From Plotosus lineatus (Eukaryota; Chordata; Actinopteri; Siluriformes; Plotosidae), in NCBI GenBank assembly GCA_024760905.1, contig CM045731.1, positions 20,495,001 to 20,559,000 of the forward strand: a stretch of 64,000 nt of DNA, given 5' to 3'. Both the position numbers and the translations under genes were made by a program. Below the pieces are notes generated by a model. It was given only the letters and a program-made list of their open reading frames with translations, ran no database searches and was not told the DNA's origin. Positions 53,001 through 62,281 of this stretch are shown piece after piece. Within the stretch, counting starts at the first letter, position 1. The number at the start of each line of letters is the position of its first letter.

Positions 53001-56000
53001 AGATAGATAGATATGCATACATACATACATACATACATTTATATGCAATATTTGCTAAATATGAGTAGTGGTGACCTGGTGGTAGGGTGCTGGCTCACTG
53101 AGCTAAAGGTTGGGTGTTTAAACGACACTGTCACCAAGTTGACACTGCTGTCCCCAATACAACTAACTGGGTTATCAAAGGTCAGCCATGTCTCTCACTG
53201 TCTGTTTAAAGAACCATTGCTGTTATGCAAAAATGTAGGCCATTGGGTTGCCATGGATTACTTTCAGCTCTGTGATGGCCTGGCTAACTGTCCAAGGTAT
53301 ACTCTGCTCTTGCCCAGAGTTGGCTGAGATGGGCGTCAGCCTCTCTGTGACCATAATTAGAAGTAAGCGGTTCAGAAAGTGAATGAATATATACATAGGA
53401 TAGTATATTTTCTTATTATGTATCCTTCCTTCCCACTCATGCAGGTATCCCTACATTCATTCTGTTAAACACAACTGGCCTGTCCCGTCCTGCACGAGTC
53501 GATCAACTGGAGCTCCTGAGCATCACTGGTGGCGTGATAAAGACTTTACCTATTCGCTACTATCCTGAACGCGAGCCCTACAGTATCTGGAACATTACAG
53601 AGTTCATGCCCCCCAACGAAGCCTTTTTTCTCCGAGTAACCGGTTATGACCGCAATGGCTTCCTCTTCCAGAGAGTCTCCAGCGTCTCATTCTCAAACAT
53701 CAAACCAGGTCAGATGGACTTATTACCAAAACTCTGCTTGTTGTAGTTTTTTTTTAATGATATGGTAGGATGTCATCTTATATCAAGAAATAAATACTTT
53801 GCACATTATTGAAATTATGTCTCTGTGTAACATCATGGGCTTGATCATGTGAGTTTTGTGTCCAGGCGCCCCAAAAGTTAGCATGCCCTCCACCACTCCG
53901 GGTTACTACTTGCAGAAGGGTGAACTCACGTGCCAGATTGAGAGTCTGATTCCATTCACCGTACGATTCAGCCGAGATGGCAAGCTCCTGGGACTGGACC
54001 AGATCTTTAGGTGCTTTCTTTGAAAACACGAAATAAAAAGTCAAACAGCTAAATAATAGATTTTGATGTTACTCTTTATATTTAATTTTTATTTGTTGTT
54101 CAACCTCAACATTTTTGATTTACTGAAACAGTGAGTCTTCTAATACATCCTGGGAGATAGCCAAGGTGTCTCTGAAAGATGAGGGGTTCTATGACTGTGT
54201 TGCCATCAGCAGCAGTGGAACGGGGCAAGCTCGGACCTTTCTGGATGTTTCTGGTGAGGATTGGTGATCAAATAGAGGAGAAAATAATAATAAATAAAAA
54301 CAAGAGCAAATGGAGGATTGCTAGGCTTGGTGGAAGTTGTTGCTCTCCATGTTAACTAAAAAGTCATTTTAAAGTATCCTTTAAAAATCTTCAATCAGAA
54401 TCATCTCCAAAAGCTATGGGGTCTTACTTCACCAAAGGCTCACCTCTGTTTGAAATGTCAGGATTGTCCCACATAACATTTTCTGCAATCCTGCTAACAA
54501 ACAAACACATTAGCTGGGGGTACAACATAACTTTCTTGATGGAAATAAAAAATTTATATTGTATTATAAATCTCACAGCATTGCACATGAAGTTCCATTA
54601 GAAGTTTGGCATTATGGATGTTCTGAGACTTGCCCCCCCCAAAAAATCGTTTCTATGTTTTAAATGTTAGGTTAGGCGTGGAACCCCAGGGAGTCAAGCA
54701 GTGGTCCATTTACAATGAAGTGTATTAGAAGTCATGTGAAAGGTCCACCACGTGTCAGAAGTATTCAAGTAAATGCTCCTTAAAAAAGCTTGATGTTGAA
54801 GTCGACCCATGCCAAAGTCAAGACCGTGATTGAAATTTGAAATCAAAGAAAACCATGAAACTTTTTTCCACATGAGAATCAAACCTCAAACATTTAAGCC
54901 AAGTCTGATTTTGGAATTACCCCAAACCTCCTCTCATCCATAGCCAAGTGAGAAGAGATTGTTTTTTTTTCTAGAAGTTGGATGTGTGGTAATGCACTGA
55001 TTTACTTTACCTCTACACACATGGATATCAAGCAGTTGAACTGAAGTTTTAGTGCATTCATGCCTCATTGCCAAGTAGGGGCCGGTACTGTAGTGGTTAG
55101 AGTGCTGGGCTCATGATAGAGAGATCATGGGTTTGAATCACCGTTTGACCTCCAGTGTGCTAAGACCCCTGGGCAGGGTCCTTAACCACAAGTCCACTTA
55201 GCAGTATAAATGGGAACCAGCAAAAATGATGTGGAAGTAACCTGCAATGGACTAGTGTCCCATTCAGGAAGGTTTAAACGTCTAGTTGCTTCACGCAAAG
55301 AAAACCTGGGATAAGCTCCGGCCTGATGAGCCAGTAGGCTTGGGTGTAAAAATCCACTAGGATTTAATTGTCAAATATTTTGTTCTTTGTAGGATGATTT
55401 AAAGATAATGAAGTTTTCTGTTGGTGCTTTTACAGAATATGGTTATCGTATATTCTTTGTGTCGACTATTACCATGAAATCTACTTCATCCTTTCACTAG
55501 GTACTAGGTATTTCATATAAACAGTTAGTTCACTCATGACTCAAGAAAAATTGCATGCTAGCTTGTAGCAGTTAAGTGTTTTTAGAAAACACAAGTAAAA
55601 AAAGAAAATAGTACAAATGCCAAAATGAATCATTTTCCATGTTCAATGACTATTCATCCCTTTATCACATTAAAATTTAGTGCTGTTGCCCTTGGTAAAT
55701 ATGAGTTTGACACCCCTGCACTTGAATCAAAAAGTTGAAATGAATGCTCACTGAGTATTCACAGTGAAGCAGCATCCACACGGAAGGTGACACATTAATC
55801 GGTCTAACACACTTGGAGGGAAAGCGCTATCCACCACCTCATACAAATTTTCTCACAGATGCCCATGATTGGATGGTGATCGCTGTGAGTGACAGGAAAG
55901 TGAACGTGTGATGTCCCTCCCTCTTGTGGGAGCTTGGCCAATTATCTCTCATAGACTCCCGGCTATGGATGGCTGTGGCATTAACCCTGATTCGAACTTG

Positions 56001-57772
56001 TGATAAATATTATTATACAGTGGTACCTCACCTCACGATAGTCCTAGTAAACAAAAAATCCAGGTTACGAAAAAGTTTTCCAAATTTTTTTGCCTCTGTA
56101 TACGAAACAAGTTCTCCTTACGAAACGCACCAAACGTGCCATTCAAACATTCAAACGCGAAATTCAAACATTAAAACGTGCCATTCAAACAATGCATGAG
56201 CTGCTCTCCCATTGCTATCTTCCAACATCCCGCCCCCGCTGGCCTCCCATTGGCTAAGAGGGATGACTCAGCTCCCTACAACTGGCTATCTCCCAACATC
56301 CCACCCCGCTGGCCTCCCACTGGCTAGGAGGGATGATGCAGCTCCCTCCCATTGGCTATTATAGAGCTGCACCTCCCATGATGCTTTTCGTGTAAAGGAC
56401 AGTGTTACTGTTGTTTCATGAGGTTTTTTTGAGTGTGCTCATTACTTCATTTTTTAAACTCAGGCTTTTAGCCTTCCATAAACATTTATAAGATTATATC
56501 TGTACTAAGAAGACATGGTCAACACATGCGCGCAAACACACATGTGTGCACAAATACGCACGTGTGATTTCCTTGCTTTTCGTGTGAAAAGAAGAAGCAG
56601 GCTCGTGGCATGTGGTTGAGTGATATCACAAAGGAATATGGCCAAACCCGTCTACCATCGGTACGATATTGAAGCAGAAGGAGGTCTTAAATGGTATGCT
56701 TTTATAATTTTTAAAGGGTTTAGGGGATAGTATTGGGGGACTTGGAACGAATCACACATTTTACATGTAAAATGCGGTTCAACTTAGGAAAAATCCAGGT
56801 TAAGAAAAAGGCTCTGGAACTGATTAATTTCGTAAGGTGAGGTACCACTGTATTAATATATTAATATCATTCCCCCAAAATTTGACTGTCGATTTCTGCA
56901 AATATGTGAATTCAAGTTCAAATTAATTCAATTTGTTTAAAATTATAGTTCAAATTCATTTGTAATTTTGAAGATTTCTTCTGTGTGAGTCAGCCTTAAG
57001 AGCCCATCCCTTTCTAAGAATAGCAGAATGTTTGTTCCTAGAGGGAGCGAGAGAAACTCTGTCTGGCCAAAGTGTTAAAATTGCTTTCGGTGCAAATTTG
57101 CTTTTCTGATACAGCAGCCATAAAGCTTCTTGTCATATGATAAGTGAAAAACTCAACCTCCCTTTCTCCAAATTGACGTGTGCCACATCTTAATCCACTG
57201 ATCACTCAGAGTTTACCTCTCTTCTCATAGATCAGATTTTCTTTGACAAACAGTTAGAGCTTTAGAACGATTCACAGAATCTTTAAAGAAAAACATTAGC
57301 GTCTGGGAAAACTCTTTGCATGCCACAGTGTGCGCTGACTCCATGCATATTTTTTTTTGTCTGGACGTAGAACCTCCACCAGAGATCATGGTGCCTTTCA
57401 ATGTAACAGCATCGCCAGGTTCCACTGCGTTGCTGACCTGTGTGGTGACCAGTACCGTCGCGTTTAACCTGACCTGGCAACGTGGAGGCGTAGATGTTCG
57501 ACCGGGCATGCGTTCTCGTCTCACCTCCAACCTATCACTGGAGATCCAACATGTGGCGAAGGATGACGCTGGCTGGTACAGCTGCATCGCTGCCAATGAG
57601 GGCGGGTTATCATCCTCTCGCGTCTACCTCCGTGTACAGTGTAAGTTTGCAGAGAATCTAATCTTCACCTTCTTTTAGATCGCTAATCTTTATCAAAATG
57701 TGAACATCACAAAATTCAAAGACATTGCTTCGAGCACCCATGGTAAGGCATCGCAGATGATTTCCATTTTTT

Positions 57773-57805
<33 letters not shown>

Positions 57806-59333
57806 ATAAGATGTGCTGAGTTACTGCTGCTCTGGCATCTGAAGGCATGTGCGTAGCGCCTCGTAATTTCCTCACAGACATTTGAGACACAGTAAAATTT
57901 ATGCAGCTGGAATTGGGACTTCTGGCAAATGAAAACTCTCAACGCCTCTTAAGCACCAGATTAATTTTCAGTGCAGCCCTGCTCCAATATTTCATTCTAA
58001 TAGCCGAGATGTGTGAAAATGACTTACTGTCTGACTGAATCACCCTGAGATACACTGCTCCTTCCATTATGTATTTCATTAGATACTTTACTGTACAGAG
58101 AAAGCAAATCCTCAAGATTATATATACTGTGTAAATATATATAAACCTATATTGAGACATATTTCCTGCTCTTGTCATAGATATACTGAACATTTCTTAA
58201 AGTTACTGTGCACGCTCTATTTTTTACAGATGAAAATTAGTAAACTTGCCCACCTTTCGGTAAAAAGGTCCTGGCTTCAAGAGCGAGGGCGTTGATGTGT
58301 GGAGTTTGGATGTTCTACCCATTCTTGCGTGGGTTTCCTCGGGGTACTCCGATTTCCTCCCACAGTCCAAAGAAAGTTGGAAATATAAATTTACATTGAT
58401 GGCTTTTGACAGAGGCTTTATCACATTTTTTATCTTAGTTCTATAACTAAGCGGATGAGAGTTAAGGGCCTTGCAACCGTGGTAGCTTGATGGGACTGGA
58501 GCTTGAACCTCAACCTTCCAATCAGTAATCCGTAGCATTTAAATTTTACATGTATGGTATTTGGCAGACACCCTTTTGCAGTGTGACTTACATTTGTCTT
58601 TTTTTTTTCTTTTGTACGACTTAACAACTGAGGGTAAAGGGCCGTGCTCCAGGGCCCAACCTTGGCAGCTTATTTTGTACCGCACAGCTTGGTGGTGCTA
58701 AGGCTTGAACCCCTAACCTTTGGATCAGTATCTCAGAGTTTTAACCGCTGAGAGACTACTGCCTCTCGCCAACAACCCGATATTAAAATCACGATCAGAT
58801 GTCGGCTGTCATGCCCATGCCAGCAAATGAGGACTTGATCAAACACCAAACATTAATTTTCATCTTGCCTGATGTGGTAGCACGTTGAAACTGGAGCTGA
58901 AGAACTCGAATGAAGATGTGAATACACGGAGTAAAACCTGGCATATTTGTTCTGTAGCTCTGCAATCTGAAAGAACGTGGAGGCATTCATCTTGGTTTGC
59001 TGACATGTTGTAATGCTAACAACTTCCCAAGTAAATAGAACTAGGCATTACATGATACTTTGGAAGCTCCACAGCCTTCCTCTTCCTGTCATCAGCAGGG
59101 CTCTGTACACTAGTGGAGTTGATTTAGAGATATAAAGGCACCAAAGTGAACGTATATAGAAGATTCACCTTTTATTAAAAGAAAGGTTTTTTTTGTTTTT
59201 ATTTTAGCTGTATACTGTATAGGAAGTTTTCTTTATTTGTCGGCTAGCTTTGTCTTTTATTTTTGTCCAATTTCAAGTTCTGCAAGTGTCACATCTCCTG
59301 GTTGTGTCTCAACCTTTCAGACAGCTGTTATGC

Positions 59334-59378
<45 letters not shown>

Positions 59379-60390
59379 TATGTAATCACCACCTGTTGAG
59401 ACCCCTGTGTTGTCCTAGTTATTATAACCTCTTTGAAGTGGGACTGCTGACATATTGAGGCCCGGACAGAACGGAGACAACTGCCCAGACTTCTTTACTG
59501 CTCATTATTAGTTTATTCATACAAACAGATTGGGCATCTTTCGGCTTTTTCCTGTTCTCTAGAGTCGCCACAGCGAATCATCTGATTCGCACAATTAATT
59601 TGGCATGGGTTTTTACGTTGGATGCCCTTCCTGTCACAACCCTTTAGCAAGGGACAGAAATACGCCGACAGCGATTCTTCCACCCAAAACACGCATATAA
59701 ATTACTCAAGTGTCCGTTTGGATCTAGCTGTAGCCTCCGAGATTGCCACATGGATTTTCTCACCTCCTCACTTCCAGAATCATTATTTTATCAATAATGA
59801 ATTATTTTCCATCCTTATTTCTTTAAGACCCTGAAATTCAGTCTGCTGTCAGATTTGTTGGTATTACATTTCGCACCTGAGACTGAGGTCTAAGGACGAG
59901 CTTACATGTGAATGATGGTCAAGGAGGTGAAGTTAGAGCAACAGGAGGCTGGCTGAGCTGTTAACTATCTGCCTGAGGGAAGGCAAGTCTATTAGTGGGC
60001 TTCAGTGAGTAAGACTCAGGATAATTACAGCTTTATAGCCAGACTCCGAACAGCATCTCAACAGCAAAGTATGAGTCTCGTACTCCATCCGAGCGTACAG
60101 AACCCGGCTGCTTGACATCAACATGGATAAAGAATAACCAGATGGTACTACACTGGCATAAAGCAGGAAAAAAAGAGGTACTAAGAAAAGTGGGGTATGT
60201 TTGTTACTTGCCATTCCATTGCCCTTACACCTAGGGGGCAATTTGAAAGTAGCTTAATGTGGCTGCCAGAGGAAACTGGAGCACTTGGAGGAAACTGCAA
60301 GCCTTTTTATTGTGAGGCAGATATGCTAATTACTATGCCACCGTGTCACACGGTTATTTGATTAGTGTTTCAAAATGTATTTTAAAAATA

Positions 60391-60447
<57 letters not shown>

Positions 60448-61073
60448 GTAAAAGCATTATTTTAAATTTAAAAAATGCCCTTTTAAATGTAAATAGGAAA
60501 ACAGGTATCTGAAACTTATGGTCACTCCTGATCATTAGGAGCATAAATCACCAGGACAGCCGACACGCCCATGTCACTTGCTTTGAACTGATTATAAACA
60601 CAGTGAGAAGAGCAACTTTTATAACTCTGTAATAACAGGAACTGATGCTGCACAATATTTAGTGTCTCTATAAAATAAAGATGGTTGCGGATTGTGGAGA
60701 ATGAATCACTTCAGGACTCGCTGTTTTGGAAAAAATCACATCAGGGTTGTAACAGGAAGAGGAAGAACCTGTAGCTTTGTGGTGAAACACCTTCCACTAC
60801 TGCTTTGATTGTTATTGTACACCCTGAACTACCCGTAACAGTGGTTCCTACTTCAAAGCAAGAAGGTCCCAGGTTCGATTCCCTTGTTCGGGGCATTTCT
60901 GTATGGAGTTTGTCTCCTTGTGCATATGTGGGTTTCCTCTGAGTACTCTAGTTTCCTCCTACAGTCCAAAACCGACACAGTAGGCTTCTCGACTATTCCA
61001 AATTGCCCCTGGGTGTGAGAGTGAGTTTAAATGGTTTTGTGTGTGTGTGTGTGTGTGTGTGCGTGTGTGTGTG

Positions 61074-61140
<67 letters not shown>

Positions 61141-62243
61141 ATGGCCTGAGATAGCCTAGAGAGCTGTTCAGGTTGTACCCTGCTTTCACCCAGAGTTACC
61201 CAGTGTTCCTGCGAACCTAGTTAGCATTAAGTGGCTTAGAAAATGAATGACCTTCTTTCAAGACCATCACAGGTTGAAAACACACACACTCACAAAACCA
61301 GTCACACCCTCATCCAAGCATAGTGGCAGATTGGAACACCCAGTTAGTCTAATACTATGCATGTCTTTTAAACTGTTGGAGGAAAACCAGAGTACCACGA
61401 GGAAACCCATGCAAGCACAGGTAGAACATGCAAACTCCACACAGAAACATCAGTGCCCCAGACTTGAACCCAGAACTATCTTGGTGTGAGGTGAACATGC
61501 TAACCACTACGGTATTATGACACCCTGGATTATATATTATATATAGTGCACTATACATACACATTGGATGAGTAATTGCATGCTCTGTCTAATTTACTAT
61601 TAATATTCAGGGATCCCTCACTTTCCGCGGTTAATTGGCACCGAAATCCCCACGCGACCATCGAAATCTGCGAAGTAGGATCATCACCCCCCCAACCCCT
61701 CCGACTGACGTATAAGTACATGTATATGTGTATATAATATCAATAAATACATATTCAATGCTATAAATGCTTATAATAACAATTAACATTTAAAAATAAT
61801 GCATAAGATGTAAATAAAATATAAATACACACACATACTGATATCCGTGCATGCACGCACGCAGATGCGCACCTCACAACAATGTAACTAGTTTTGATGG
61901 GAGATTTTGGGTTGTTTTTTGTTTTGGGTTGGTTTAGGGTTTGTTTTGTTTTTTTTTTTTTTGTATAACTGGCCTTGTTTTTAAGCATTTTACATAACTT
62001 TTCCCTCTATTCTTCCTTAATTTCTTTATTTTTTAATTCGATGAATAGTTAAAAAAAAAACAAAAAAAAAAAACACGATGCACTGAAGCCGCATGAATTG
62101 AAGCGCGAAGTAGCGAGGGATCCCTCTATACCATTGACACAGACACGCTTTTACACTTCCGTGACACCCTTAACCTTGTCAAGGAAATCAAATCTTATGT
62201 AAGACAGGTTTTTTTGGCTATACCCCCATGACCCCCCCCCCCC

Positions 62244-62281
<38 letters not shown>

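Larger units (their letters stand above)
58780..60229. other. intron 11 stretch
   Basis: Apart from the GT run at 59336 and a SINE fragment at 59530, nothing recognised. Confidence 0.45.
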
